From Actinomadura terrae (GTDB taxonomy: Bacteria; Actinomycetota; Actinomycetes; Streptosporangiales; Streptosporangiaceae), in contig NZ_JAICDG010000003.1 of the NCBI RefSeq assembly GCF_022751215.1, positions 1,027,804-1,091,803 on the forward strand: a stretch of DNA of 64,000 nt. Reading direction: 5' to 3'. The position numbers and the translations under genes were made by a program. The notes beneath the pieces were generated by a model. The model ran no database searches and was not told the origin of the DNA. It worked only from the letters and a program-made list of their open reading frames with translations. This document shows positions 35,546 to 45,677 of the stretch, piece after piece. Within the stretch, counting starts at the first letter, position 1. Each line of letters opens with the position of its first letter.

Positions 35546-35741
35546 TGGCCGATGATCCGCTGCTGTACCGCCCGGAGGAGGCCGCTGAGCTGCTCGGCGT
35601 GAAGGCGTCCTGGCTGCGGCGCAAAGCCGCAGCCCCCATCGTTCCTTGCACGTCGGGAAGCATCTGCGGTTCTCCCGCACCGAACTGGAGGCGATCGTCG
35701 CCGCCGGTGCACGCCCCGCGCGGTGGCGGCCGCGCCGCTGA
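35545..35741 (+). pseudogene. Excisionase (helix-turn-helix), frameshifted
   Basis: ATG 35545 opens with LYRPEEAAELLGVKASWLRR, a MerR-like excisionase HTH. At about 35652 the frame breaks: the expected PCTF-GKHLRFS, seen in the second excisionase at 55352, appears as PCT and then, in another frame, VGKHLRFSRTELEAIVAAG up to TGA 35741. A four-base deletion explains this. Without excisionase the element is probably locked in place. Confidence 0.75.
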
Positions 35742-35834
35742 CCCGCCTTGAGCCCGCCCCGCCAGTCGAGCGTCGATGCCCCTAGCCGAACAGCCCCCGG
35801 CCCAGCGTCGGGGACAGTGAAGGAGGGATGGCTG

Positions 35835-36983
35835 ATGGCATGGGCGGAACAGCGCGGCCCGTGGTACCGGGTCCGCTACCGGGACGCCGAGGGCACTGTC
35901 CGCGCCGGTCTCGACAAACACCGCACCAAGACCGACGCCGCCCAGGCGGCTGAGGACATGGACTCAGCCGGGCGGCGCGGCCAGTTCTTCGACCTCAATG
36001 ACGCCCGCACCCTGTTGGCCGAATGGGCCGACCAGTGGCGGCGCTCCCACCGCGTGGTCCCCAGTACGCAGGCCAAGTGCGACCACTGCCTCGACTGCCA
36101 CATCCTGCCAGCCTTCAGCGAGACCGGCCTGGAGGAGATTCGCCGAATGGCGGTCAAACGCTGGGCCAACGAGCTGGCCGAGCGGTACGCGCCCTCCACT
36201 GTCAGCGGGATCGTGACGCTGCTGTCGGTCGTGCTGACCGCCGCGGTCGAGGAACGCATGCTCGCGCACAACCCCGTCCAGGGTCTGCGTCTGCCCCGCA
36301 CCACCACCGGCAGCAGCGCGCCCGGGCGCCGTGCCCGTCCGGTCCCCAGCAGCACGCAAGCCCACCAGATCAGCGAACGCATCCGCCGGACAGGCGGTCG
36401 CAACGCCCAGGTCATGGCGATTACCGCTGCCTGGACCGGAATGCGGTGGGGTGAACTGGCAGGACTCGACCGGGTCAACTGCCACACCGGCGAGGGCTAC
36501 CTGCTCATCGACCCCGACGTCGGTTCCCTGCATGAGGTGGCGGGGAAACTGTGGTTGGGGCCGCCCAAGAGCGAAGTCGCCGGCCGCTGCATTGATCTCC
36601 CGCCCTTCCTGGCCCAACTGTTGGACGAGATCATCGCCAGCCACGACCACGACCAACTGTTTATCAGCGGCGCGGGGGAGTGGCTACGACGCTCCAACTT
36701 CGCCCGCCGCATCTGGCGACCCGCCTGTGACGGAGACCCCGTAGAAGAGATCCCCCCGATCCTGCCCGGCGCGGTCTTCCACGGGCTCCGCCACCACCAC
36801 AAGACCGTCCTCGACGAGCTGGACGTCCCCGACGTACTCAAACAGGAGCGGATGGGCCACCGGATGAAAGGAATCCAGGGCGTCTACAGCCATGTCACCG
36901 ACGCCATGCGCCGACGCCTGATCGCTCAGCTCCAACGCCGCTGGACCAACCTGCACCGCCGAACCCACAGGGACCAACCGTGA
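35835..36983 (+). CDS. Tyrosine site-specific integrase
   Basis: 382 residues from ATG 35835, with AAGGAGGG upstream. N-terminal AP2-like arm (WYRVRYRDAEGTVRAG), SAM-like core-binding domain, then the catalytic domain: WTGMRWGELAG (Arg I), HGLRHHHKT (His-x-x-Arg), MGHRMKGIQGVYSHV (second His/Trp position and nucleophilic Tyr). All catalytic residues are present. It lies about 180 bp from tRNA-Val(GAC), the usual position for the integrase of an element using that tRNA, and is related to the integrase at 53898. Confidence 0.92.
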   Translation: MAWAEQRGPWYRVRYRDAEGTVRAGLDKHRTKTDAAQAAEDMDSAGRRGQFFDLNDARTLLAEWADQWRRSHRVVPSTQAKCDHCLDCHILPAFSETGLEEIRRMAVKRWANELAERYAPSTVSGIVTLLSVVLTAAVEERMLAHNPVQGLRLPRTTTGSSAPGRRARPVPSSTQAHQISERIRRTGGRNAQVMAITAAWTGMRWGELAGLDRVNCHTGEGYLLIDPDVGSLHEVAGKLWLGPPKSEVAGRCIDLPPFLAQLLDEIIASHDHDQLFISGAGEWLRRSNFARRIWRPACDGDPVEEIPPILPGAVFHGLRHHHKTVLDELDVPDVLKQERMGHRMKGIQGVYSHVTDAMRRRLIAQLQRRWTNLHRRTHRDQP

Positions 36984-37004
36984 CGACCGCGTGGGATTCG
37001 AGGC

Positions 37005-37078
37005 GGGAGCAGGTGCTCCCGGTTGACCACTACCCGAGATCGGGTAGTCCGCGACGGCCCGGGGAGCAGTGTGCTCCC
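37005..37078. repeat. Three palindromes between integrase and att site
   Basis: GGGAGCAGGTGCTCCC (37005-37020), CTACCCGAGATCGGGTAG (37030-37047) and GGGAGCAGTGTGCTCCC (37062-37078). They may end integrase transcription, but the repeated GGGAGCA words, also found near the left att site, fit integrase/excisionase arm sites. Confidence 0.55.
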
Positions 37079-37156
37079 GATATGCTCCCGATTTCGGCCC
37101 CAACTGCGCCAAAACGAAGAAGCCCAGGCCGCCGTTTGTGGGCTGAGCTGGGCTGG

Positions 37157-37208
37157 GGTGGTGGGCGATACTGGGATTGAACCAGTGGCCTCTACCGTGT
37201 CAAGGTAG
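37157..37208. repeat. Attachment site, right copy, within tRNA-Val(GAC)
   Basis: The 52-bp repeat identical to 28364-28415. It covers the 3' part of the intact tRNA gene from the anticodon arm to the encoded CCA. Integration therefore kept the tRNA functional. Confidence 0.85.
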
Positions 37209-37233
37209 CGCTCTCCCACTGAGCTAATCGCCC
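37162..37233 (-). tRNA. tRNA-Val(GAC)
   Basis: The minus strand folds as a cloverleaf: acceptor GGGCGAT/ATCGCCC, D arm GCTC..GAGC, anticodon stem CTACC/GGTAG with loop TTGACAC (anticodon GAC), T arm ACTGG..CCAGT, discriminator A and an encoded CCA (37159-37161). It is the target of the element on its 3' side. Confidence 0.96.
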
Positions 37234-37267
37234 CAGGCCGCTGCCTCCGGGGGGAGGCGCGGTGTCG

Positions 37268-37338
37268 AGGTGGAGACGGGATTTGAACCCGTGTACACGG
37301 CTTTGCAGGCCGTTGCCTCGCCTCTCGGCCACTCCACC
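37268..37338 (-). tRNA. tRNA-Cys(GCA)
   Basis: Acceptor GGTGGAG/CTCCACC, discriminator T, T arm ACGGG TTCAAAT CCCGT, anticodon loop with GCA (CTGCAAA). 71 nt. Part of a Gly-Cys-Val cluster transcribed leftwards. Confidence 0.95.
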
Positions 37339-37380
37339 AGAATCGAGACCTTCTGGTTCACAGCCTGAAAGGCCCCTCAG

Positions 37381-37452
37381 AGCGGAAGACGGGATTTGAA
37401 CCCGCGACCCTCACCTTGGCAAGGTGATGCTCTACCCCTGAGCCACTTCCGC
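37381..37452 (-). tRNA. tRNA-Gly(GCC)
   Basis: Acceptor GCGGAAG/CTTCCGC, anticodon stem CACCT/AGGTG with loop TGCCA (anticodon GCC), T arm CGGG TTCAAAT CCCG. First gene of the leftward tRNA cluster. Confidence 0.95.
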
Positions 37453-37574
37453 GTGTGCCGCCCGGTGTTGCGGCGACGGGCAAAACCTTAGCGCGTCCTG
37501 GCGCGTTCCCCAAACCGGTTTCGCGGCGGGTCGCTTCGACGGGCGTCGAAGGATGCGGCGCATAGGCTCGGGGC

Positions 37575-38279
37575 ATGGACTCCGAACATGTCCTCACCTC
37601 GGACTTCGCGCCCGTGGCGGCGCTGCTGGCCGACCGGGCGCGGGCGGCGATGCTGACCGCGTTGCTGGACGGGCGGCCGCTGGCGGCCGGGGAGCTGGCC
37701 CGGACGGCGGGGGTCAGCGCGCAGACGGCGAGCGCGCATCTGGCGCGGTTGCTGGACGGCGGGCTCGTCACGGTGGTCAAGCAGGGGCGGTGGCGGTACT
37801 ACCGGCTGAACGGGGCCGAGGTCGCGCGGGTGATCGAGGCGCTGTCGCGGATCAGCCCGGGGGTGCGGGCGCGGAGCCTGCGGCAGTCGCGGGACGCGGT
37901 GCGGCTGCATGCGGCGCGGACCTGTTACGACCATCTGGCGGGGGAGGCCGGAGTCTCCTTGTTCGCGGCGCTGCTGGACGGCGGCCTCATCGAGCCCGAC
38001 GGTGAGGAGGCCTACGAGGTCACCGGGAAGGGCGAGGACCGGTTCGGGACGCTCGGGGTCGATGTGCCGGAATTGCGGAAGGCGCGGCGGAGGTTCGCCT
38101 GGCAGTGCCTCGACTGGACGGAGCGGCGCCCGCATCTGAACGGGGCGCTCGGGGCGGCGCTGACGAGCCGGATGATCGAGCTGGACTGGTTCGAGCGGGG
38201 CACGACGCGGCGGGCGCTGCGGGTGACCGACGCGGGGCTGGCCGGTCTCGCGGACTCGTTCGGGTGCGTCCTGCCGTGA
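37575..38279 (+). CDS. ArsR-like winged-helix regulator
   Basis: 234 residues. The N-terminal winged helix is of ArsR type: ADRARAAMLTALLDGRPLAAG, LARTAGVSAQTASAHLARLL and VVKQGRWRYYRL. The C-terminal half resembles the extension found in larger ArsR-family proteins, with conserved CYDHLAGEAGV. Its TGA overlaps the GTG of pabB (GTGA), so it is coupled to folate-precursor genes, perhaps only by chance of transcription. Ligand unknown; no metal-binding Cys pair in the HTH. Confidence 0.9.
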   Translation: MDSEHVLTSDFAPVAALLADRARAAMLTALLDGRPLAAGELARTAGVSAQTASAHLARLLDGGLVTVVKQGRWRYYRLNGAEVARVIEALSRISPGVRARSLRQSRDAVRLHAARTCYDHLAGEAGVSLFAALLDGGLIEPDGEEAYEVTGKGEDRFGTLGVDVPELRKARRRFAWQCLDWTERRPHLNGALGAALTSRMIELDWFERGTTRRALRVTDAGLAGLADSFGCVLP

Positions 38280-39289
38280 ACTTCGCCTATGCCGCCGGGA
38301 TGCTGGCGACGGGCCTCGCGGACGTGACCGACGACCCGGCGGCGCTCGACTCCAAGGGATGGTGGGCGGTCGTCGTCACCTACGAGGGCGAGGTCACCTG
38401 CGCGCGGTTCGACAACGTGCGTCCCGCACGGCATCCGGGGGGCGCGTGGCGCGCGCCGGGGGAGTGGGTCTCGTCCTTGGACGAGGCGCGGTACGTGGCG
38501 GGCGTCGAGCGGATCAGGGACGCGATCGCGGACGGGATCGTCTACCAGGCGAACCTGTGCCGGGTGCTGTCCGCGCCGCTGGCGGAGGGCGCCGACATCG
38601 CCGGGCTCGGCGCGCGGCTGGCGCGGGGGAATCCGGCGCCGTACGCGATGACGCTGCGGGTGCCGGGGCTGGAGGTCGCGTGCGCCTCGCCGGAGCTCTA
38701 CCTGCGGCGGGACGGGGACGTGGTGGAGTCCCGTCCGATCAAGGGGACCGGACGGACGGCCGCCGACCTGCTGCCCAAGGACGAGGCCGAGAACATCATG
38801 ATCGTCGATCTCGTCCGGAACGACCTCGGCCGGGTCGCCGAGACCGGGTCGGTGCGGGTGCCGGGGCTGTGCGAGCTGGAGGAGCATCCGGGGCTCGTCC
38901 ACCTGGTGTCGACGGTGCGGGCGCGGCTCGCGGGGGGCGGGTGGCCCGAGCTGCTCGCGGCGACGTTTCCGCCCGGTTCGGTCACCGGCGCGCCGAAGTC
39001 CAGCGCGTTGACGCTGCTGGATGAACTCGAACCCGTGCCCCGGGGCCCGTACTGTGGGGCCGTCGGCTGGGTGGACGCGGACTCCCGGCGGGGCGCGCTC
39101 GCGGTGGGCATCCGGAGTTTCTGGGCGGTGGACGGAGTGCTCCGGTTCGGCACGGGCGCCGGCATCACCTGGGGGTCCGATCCGCGACGGGAATGGCGTG
39201 AGACCGAGCTGAAGGCGGCTCGGCTACTGGAGGTGGCCTCGGGTGAGCGAGCCCAGGATCTGGATGAACGGGGAGCTGCTCGACGCTGA
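38276..39289 (+). CDS. pabB: Aminodeoxychorismate synthase component I
   Basis: GTG 38276 gives 337 residues; the upstream frame is antisense-like and unused. The chorismate-binding domain shows SRPIKGTGRT (active-site lysine), ENIMIVDLVRNDLGRV and FPPGSVTGAPK. Compared with full-length PabB the N-terminal region is short. It makes 4-amino-4-deoxychorismate from chorismate for folate synthesis. The next gene, pabC, overlaps by 47 bp, giving a functional pair; no glutamine amidotransferase component is in the window. Confidence 0.9.
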   Translation: MNFAYAAGMLATGLADVTDDPAALDSKGWWAVVVTYEGEVTCARFDNVRPARHPGGAWRAPGEWVSSLDEARYVAGVERIRDAIADGIVYQANLCRVLSAPLAEGADIAGLGARLARGNPAPYAMTLRVPGLEVACASPELYLRRDGDVVESRPIKGTGRTAADLLPKDEAENIMIVDLVRNDLGRVAETGSVRVPGLCELEEHPGLVHLVSTVRARLAGGGWPELLAATFPPGSVTGAPKSSALTLLDELEPVPRGPYCGAVGWVDADSRRGALAVGIRSFWAVDGVLRFGTGAGITWGSDPRREWRETELKAARLLEVASGERAQDLDERGAARR

Positions 39290-40076
39290 GCGGGCCGTGG
39301 TGTCGGTGTTCGACCACGGCGTCCTCGTCGGGGACGGGATCTTCGAGACGGTGAAGGCGTCGGGCGGGGAGCCGTTCGCCCTGACCCGGCATCTGCGGCG
39401 GCTCGCCCGCTCCGCGGCGGCGCTCGGACTGCCCGAGCCCGACCACGACGCGCTGGCCCAGGGCGTGCTGGAGGTGCTGGCGGCGGCGCCGCGGTGGCCG
39501 CTGGCGCGGGTCCGCATCACCTGCACGAGCGGGCCGGGGCCGCTCGGCTCGAACCGGGGCGACGCGGGCCCGACCGTGACGATCATCGTGGCGGAGCAGC
39601 GGCCGTTCCCCGCGACGGCGGAGGTGACGGTGGTGCCGTGGCCGCGCAACGAGCGCGGCGCGCTGGCCGGGGTCAAGACCACGTCCTACGCCGAGAACGC
39701 GGTGGCGCTCGCGTTCGCGACCGAGCGCGGCGGCGGTGAGGCGATCTTCGGCAACCTCGCCGGGAACCTGTGCGAGGGCACGGGCAGCAACGTGTTCGTG
39801 GTGCGGGGCGGGCGGCTGCTCACGCCGCCGCTGTCGGCGGGCTGCCTGGCCGGGGTGACGCGCGAGCTGGCGCTGGAGTGGTGCGGCGGCGAGGAGGAGG
39901 ACGTCCCGCTGGACGCCCTGCACACCGCCGACGAGGCGTTCCTGACGTCCACGACGCGCGACATCCAGCCGATCCGGGTCGTGGACGGCCGGGCCCTGCC
40001 GGCCGCGCCGGGTCCGATCACCGCCAAGGCGATGGAGGCGTTCGCCGCGCACGCGGCCGACCTCATGGACCCCTGA
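39243..40076 (+). CDS. pabC: Aminodeoxychorismate lyase
   Basis: 277 residues from GTG 39243, a PLP fold-type IV enzyme: SVFDHGVLVGDGIFETVKAS near the start, the PLP lysine in AGVKTTSYAEN, and EGTGSNVFVV. It converts aminodeoxychorismate to p-aminobenzoate and pyruvate. The 47-bp overlap with pabB is unusually long but both frames carry family sequence there. Confidence 0.9.
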   Translation: MSEPRIWMNGELLDAERAVVSVFDHGVLVGDGIFETVKASGGEPFALTRHLRRLARSAAALGLPEPDHDALAQGVLEVLAAAPRWPLARVRITCTSGPGPLGSNRGDAGPTVTIIVAEQRPFPATAEVTVVPWPRNERGALAGVKTTSYAENAVALAFATERGGGEAIFGNLAGNLCEGTGSNVFVVRGGRLLTPPLSAGCLAGVTRELALEWCGGEEEDVPLDALHTADEAFLTSTTRDIQPIRVVDGRALPAAPGPITAKAMEAFAAHAADLMDP

Positions 40077-40148
40077 CCGGCCGTCCGCCGGGGACCGTCC
40101 GCCGCCGTTCAGCGGCCGGTCGCCCCGTTTCCGGTTTCCGGGGTCTTT

Positions 40149-40173
40149 ACGTGATGGCTGACATCGGTCACGT
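40149..40173. promoter_or_regulatory. Possible operator upstream of the sugar ABC operon
   Basis: ACGTGA (40149-40154) and TCACGT (40168-40173) form an inverted repeat with a 13-bp spacer, about 30 bp before the binding-protein gene. No regulator gene is adjacent; the role is inference. Confidence 0.35.
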
Positions 40174-40201
40174 TGAGTGGTGACGCTTGTGGAGGTCATC
40201 C

Positions 40202-41614
40202 ATGGTCTTCGGTACGGGCTTACCCGGTGGGCGGATCGGCGCGGCGGCGCTCGTGCTGGTCGCCGCCGCCGGATGCGGCGGCGGATCGTCGAACGATCCC
40301 GATCGGGGCAGGGATGCCAAGAGCTTCACCCTGACGATCACGCGCAACGCGATCCAGGGCGGCAAGAACGCCGAGGAGGCCGAGTGGATCACCAGGACGG
40401 TGATCCCGGGGTTCGTCGCGGCGCAGAAGGCGAAGGGCGTCACCGCGAAGGTGGTGTTCCGCGGGCAGGGCGTGGACGACGAGGCGTACAAGACCAGGCT
40501 CGCGCTCGACCTGAAGTCCCGTTCGGGCGCCGACATCGTGGACGTCGACGGGATCTGGGTGGGGGAGTTCGCCCAGGCGGGCTACATCCGACCGCTCAGG
40601 GACGTGGTGGGCCCTCCGGCGGACGCCTGGGACGGCTGGACGAAGATCCCCGCGTCGGTCCAGCGGCAGGCGTCGTTCGAGGGCAGGCGCTACGGCGTCC
40701 CGCCCTCGACCGACGGCCGCGTCCTGTACTTCAACAGGAGGCTGTTCGCGCGGGCCGGGCTCCCCGCGACCTGGCAGCCACGGAGCTGGGAGGACATCCT
40801 CGCGGCGGCACGCGCGCTGAAGAGGCTCCCTGGCGTGACGCCCGTCCAGCTGGACGCGGGCACGGCGATGGGCGAGGCGACCAGCATGCAGGGCGTGCTG
40901 CCGCTCCTGGCCGGTGCGGGGGCCGAGATCTACTCCGGCGGCAAGTGGACGGGCGGCGGCCTGGCCCTCCAGCAGGTCCTGAACCTGTACGCGCAGATCT
41001 ACGGCCCCGAGGGGCTCGGTGACCCCAAGCTCCAGCAGGAGGCGAAGGGGCGCGACAAGTCCTTCGAGGAGTTCGCGGCGGGGAAGATCGGGATTCTGGC
41101 CGAGGGCGACTACTTCTGGCGCGACGTCCTCAACCCGAGGAGCGGCGTCGCGCGGATGAGGACCCGCGACCAGGACGTGGGGTACGCGCTCATCCCGTCC
41201 GTCGCGCCGGGGAGGGGCGTGCGCGGGCAGTCGTTCGTGAGCATGTCGGGCGGGGCGGTGACCGTCCTCAACCCGAACACGAAGTACCCGCAGCAGGCGT
41301 TCGCGCTGCTCGCGTACATGAACTCCGCCGAGATGACGCGGGCGCGGACGGCCGGTACGCCCGAGATCACGTCCCGGACGGACGTCAACAGGCAGATCCT
41401 CGCGGGCGACCCGTTCCTGACGTTCGTGTCGGAGAGGGCGCTGCCCGTGACGTCCTACCGTCCGGGGCTCGCGGTGTACCCGCGGGTGTCCGCGGCGTTG
41501 CAGGAGGCCACGGCCGCCGTCGTGGCGGGCACGAGCCCGCAGGAGGCCGCCGCCCGCTACGCCAGGAAGCTGGAGGGGATCGTCGGTGGCGCCGCCAACG
41601 TCGCCGCGCGCTGA
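40202..41614 (+). CDS. ABC sugar-binding lipoprotein
   Basis: ATG 40202, with GGAGG six bases upstream, gives 470 residues; the GTG at 40187 is not needed. The lipoprotein signal ends in AAAGCGGG with a lipobox cysteine. The body is a family 1 (MalE-like) solute-binding protein: FRGQGVDDEAYKTRLALDL, SGADIVDVDGIWVGEFAQAG and GKIGILAEGDYFW. It delivers a carbohydrate to the two permeases that follow. Given the alpha-mannosidase in the same operon, mannose-containing oligosaccharides are a reasonable guess. It overlaps the next gene by 29 bp. Confidence 0.92.
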   Translation: MVFGTGLPGGRIGAAALVLVAAAGCGGGSSNDPDRGRDAKSFTLTITRNAIQGGKNAEEAEWITRTVIPGFVAAQKAKGVTAKVVFRGQGVDDEAYKTRLALDLKSRSGADIVDVDGIWVGEFAQAGYIRPLRDVVGPPADAWDGWTKIPASVQRQASFEGRRYGVPPSTDGRVLYFNRRLFARAGLPATWQPRSWEDILAAARALKRLPGVTPVQLDAGTAMGEATSMQGVLPLLAGAGAEIYSGGKWTGGGLALQQVLNLYAQIYGPEGLGDPKLQQEAKGRDKSFEEFAAGKIGILAEGDYFWRDVLNPRSGVARMRTRDQDVGYALIPSVAPGRGVRGQSFVSMSGGAVTVLNPNTKYPQQAFALLAYMNSAEMTRARTAGTPEITSRTDVNRQILAGDPFLTFVSERALPVTSYRPGLAVYPRVSAALQEATAAVVAGTSPQEAAARYARKLEGIVGGAANVAAR

Positions 41615-42533
41615 CGTCCGCGCCGCCACCGCCCGATCGAGCGCGGACGACGCGGCGGGCCTCGGCCGGGCCCGCGCCGCCGCGTTCGTCGCGCCCGCGC
41701 TCGTCCTGGTCGCGGTGTTCCTGGTCTTCCCGGCGCTGTGGACGCTCTACCTCGGCACCACCGACTACCAGCTCACCGGCGTCGCGGCGAGCGATCCCCG
41801 GTTTGTCGGTACCGCCAACTACCGTGATGTCCTCGGCGACGGCGACTTCCACCGGTCGCTGTGGCTGACGCTGGAGTTCGTCCTCGGGTCGGCGGTGCTC
41901 GGGCAGACGCTCCTCGGGTTCGCGATCGCGTGGGCGATGCGCGACCGGACGGGCCCGGTGCGGCGGCTGGTCGAGGGGCTCGTGCTGCTGGCCTGGATCC
42001 TGCCGTCCTCGGTCATCGCGTTCCTGTGGATCGCGCTGCTCGACCGCGACGGCGGAACGCTGAACGCGCTGCTCGGCACGCCGGGCACGGCGTGGCTGAT
42101 CGACCATCCGATGGGCTGCGTCATCGTGTTCAACGTCTGGCACGGGACGGCGTTCTCGATGATGCTGTACGGAGCGGCGATCGGGAACGTGCCACCCTCC
42201 CATCTGGAGACCGCCGCGCTCGCGGGCGCCTCGACCCTCCAGACGCTGCGGGACGTGGTGTACCCGCGCGTCCGCGGGCACGTCCTGACGAGCCTGCTGC
42301 TGGTCAGCCTGTGGACGTTCAACGACTTCACCCCGTTCCTGATCACGGCGGGCGGGCCGGACCGGCGCTCGGAGATCATGTCGGTGTACGTCTACCGGAC
42401 GGCGCTCGGCGACGGGCGGCTCGGCGCCGGGGCCGCGGTCTCGCTGATCATGATCCTGATCAACCTGGTGATCGCGCTGGTGTACCTGCGCGCCCTCCGC
42501 TCCCGCCGCGCGGCTCCGGTGGGGGCGTCGTGA
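41586..42533 (+). CDS. ABC sugar transporter permease (MalF type)
   Basis: 315 residues from GTG 41586, overlapping the binding-protein gene. Six hydrophobic segments, starting AAAFVAPALVLVAVFLVFPA. The EAA loop reads LETAALAGASTLQTLRDVVY before PRVRGHVL. It pairs with the second permease and the MalK-type ATPase for sugar import. Confidence 0.93.
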   Translation: MAPPTSPRADVRAATARSSADDAAGLGRARAAAFVAPALVLVAVFLVFPALWTLYLGTTDYQLTGVAASDPRFVGTANYRDVLGDGDFHRSLWLTLEFVLGSAVLGQTLLGFAIAWAMRDRTGPVRRLVEGLVLLAWILPSSVIAFLWIALLDRDGGTLNALLGTPGTAWLIDHPMGCVIVFNVWHGTAFSMMLYGAAIGNVPPSHLETAALAGASTLQTLRDVVYPRVRGHVLTSLLLVSLWTFNDFTPFLITAGGPDRRSEIMSVYVYRTALGDGRLGAGAAVSLIMILINLVIALVYLRALRSRRAAPVGAS

Positions 42534-43356
42534 ACGCGACCGTGCGCGAGGTGCTCCGCGGGATCGGGCTGGCGACGTTCGTGTCGGCCGTCCTCGGGTT
42601 CTTCGCGCTGCCGCTGCTGTGGCTGGCGTTCGCGCCGTTCGACGCCGACCCGGGCATCTCCGCGTCGCTGCCCGAGTTCACCCTGCACAACTTCCGCGTG
42701 CTGCTGGACAACCCGTACGCGCTCGCGTCGCTGCGCAACTCCGCCCTGCTCGCGGGCGGGACGGCCGCGCTGGTCGTCGTGTGCGCGGCGCTCGCCGCGT
42801 ACGCGCTGAGCCGGGTCCGCGTGCCGGGCCGGGACGCGCTGCTGTACGTCCTGCTGCTGCTGTCGTCGATCGTCACCGGGACGGCCGCGATGGTGCCGGT
42901 GTTCCTGCTGGCCTTCGACCTGCACCTGATCGACTCGCGGCTCGGGGTGGTGCTGGTGCTGACCGGCGGCCTGCTGCCCGCCGCGATCTTCCTGCTGAAG
43001 GACTTCACCGACGCGACGCCCGCGTCCTACGAGGAGGCGGCGCGGGTGTTCGGCGCGTCGCCGCTCCAGGTGCTGCGGCACGTCGTCGTCCCGGTGATCA
43101 GGCCGGGCCTCGCCACCGTCGGGGTGTGGACGGTCGCGCAGGTGTGGGGCGACTTCCTGATGCCGTTCCTGCTGCTGCGCGACCCGGACAAGGCGCCCGC
43201 CTCGGTGGTCATGTACACCTTCTACACCGAGGGCGGCCAACCGGACCTCGCGCTGATCTCGACGTTCTCGCTCCTGTACGCCCTGCCGGTCGTGGCGATG
43301 TACCTGTTCGTGAGCCGCCGGTACGGGTTCCGCTTCCACGGAGGGATCAAGCGCTG

Positions 43357-43357
<1 letters not shown>
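42530..43357 (+). CDS. ABC sugar transporter permease (MalG type)
   Basis: 275 residues from GTG 42530 (VNATVREVLRG), overlapping the first permease as GTGA. Six membrane segments and the EAA loop YEEAARVFGASPLQVLRHVV followed by VPVIRPGLATVG are typical of MalG. The start at 41861 of the same frame is antisense noise. Confidence 0.93.
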
Positions 43358-44468
<1,111 letters not shown>

Positions 44469-44472
<4 letters not shown>

Positions 44473-45677
44473 CCGTGCACAGCGGGCGCTGGAGCCTGGA
44501 GGACCGGCTGGAGCGCGGCCTGCGCGAGCTGCCGTTCGAGGTCCCGCCGGGAACGGCGGCGCTGACCGTCGAGCTGTCGTTCGACGGCGGCGTCATCGAC
44601 CTCGGCTGCCACGGCCCGGCCGGGTTCCGGGGCTGGTCGGGCGGGGCCCGCCGCCGCTACACGGTGACGCCCGACTGGGCCACGCCCGGGTACCTGCCCG
44701 GCGAGCTGGAACCGGGCCTCTGGAACGTGTGGCTCGGGCTGCACCGCGTCCCGCCGGGCGGCGTCCCCTACGAGGTCACGATCACCACGTCCGGTGTGCC
44801 GCTCCCGAAGCCGGAGGTGGCGGACCTGCCGCCGCGTCCCGAGCGTCCGCCCGCGCGCGACCTCCCGGCGCCCGCCGGGTCGCGCTGGCTCGCCGGCGAC
44901 CTGCACTCCCACACCGTCCACAGCGACGGGACGCTCACCGTCGACGAACTGGCGTGCCGCGCCGCCGCCCGGGGGCTGGACTTCCTCGCGGTGACCGACC
45001 ACAACACCGTCAGCCACCATCCGGAACTGCTCGCCGCCGGAGCGCACGCCGGGGTCGTCCTCGTGCCGGGCCAGGAGGTCACGACCGACCTCGGGCACGC
45101 GAACGTCTTCGGCGACACCGGCTGGGTCGACTTCCGGGGCCCGAGCGCCGACTGGGCGAGGTTCGCCGCCGACCGGGGCGGCGTGATGTCGATCAACCAT
45201 CCGCTGAGCGGCGACTGCGCCTGGCGCCGCCCGGTGCCCGAGGCGGACCGCCCGCCGCTGGTCGAGATCTGGCACTCCTCCTGGTGGGACCGCACCTGGG
45301 GCGCGCCGCTCGCCTGGACGGACCTGTGGCTGCCGGGCGGCGCCGTCCCGGTCGGCGGCAGCGACTTCCACGACCCGGCGCAGCACAAGATCCTCGGCGA
45401 GCCCACGACCTGGGTGCTGGCCGAGGACGCGTCGGCGGACGGGGTCGTCGCCGCGCTGCGCTCCGGCCGCACGTCCGTCTCGGCGGACCCGCGCGCGCCC
45501 GTGCTGCTGCGCGTGGAGGACGACCTGATCGCGCTCGACGCAGACGGGACCGTCCTGGTGGGGCCGGGTGGGCGGCGCGTCGCGATCCGGGGCGACCACG
45601 TCAGCGTCCCGGCGAAGGATCCCGGCATGCACCGCCTGGAGACCCACACGAACGAGGTGATCGCCCTGTGCGGATGA
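44469..45677 (+). CDS. PHP-domain metallohydrolase (CehA/McbA type)
   Basis: 402 residues from ATG 44469, overlapping the ATPase stop. The N-terminal ~130 residues form a beta domain (VELSFDGGVIDLGCHGPAGF). The PHP metal-binding motifs follow: GDLHSHTVHSDG, FLAVTDHNTVSHH, VLVPGQEVTTDLGHANVFG, MSINHPLSGD and VGGSDFHDP. This predicts a metal-dependent phosphoesterase or hydrolase. Located between the importer and an alpha-mannosidase, it likely acts on an imported glycoside; the actual reaction is unknown. Confidence 0.88.

Larger units (their letters stand above)
28416..37208. mobile_element. Integrative element in tRNA-Val(GAC)
   Basis: An 8.8-kb element between the 52-bp repeats at 28364 and 37157. 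It carries a tyrosine integrase next to the tRNA, a frameshifted excisionase, a damaged DNA methyltransferase, an IS701 remnant, and cargo of a STAND NTPase, a TPR protein and a two-TM protein. Base composition of the cargo half (28.4-33.8 kb) is visibly less GC-rich than the flanks, which supports horizontal acquisition. No replication or conjugation genes are seen, so it is a small genomic islet, probably no longer able to excise unaided. Confidence 0.8.

Noticed and set aside
37005..37078. Palindromes after the integrase read only as a terminator
   Set aside because: Three palindromes sharing words with the opposite end of the element fit recombination sites at least as well, so they are listed as repeats.
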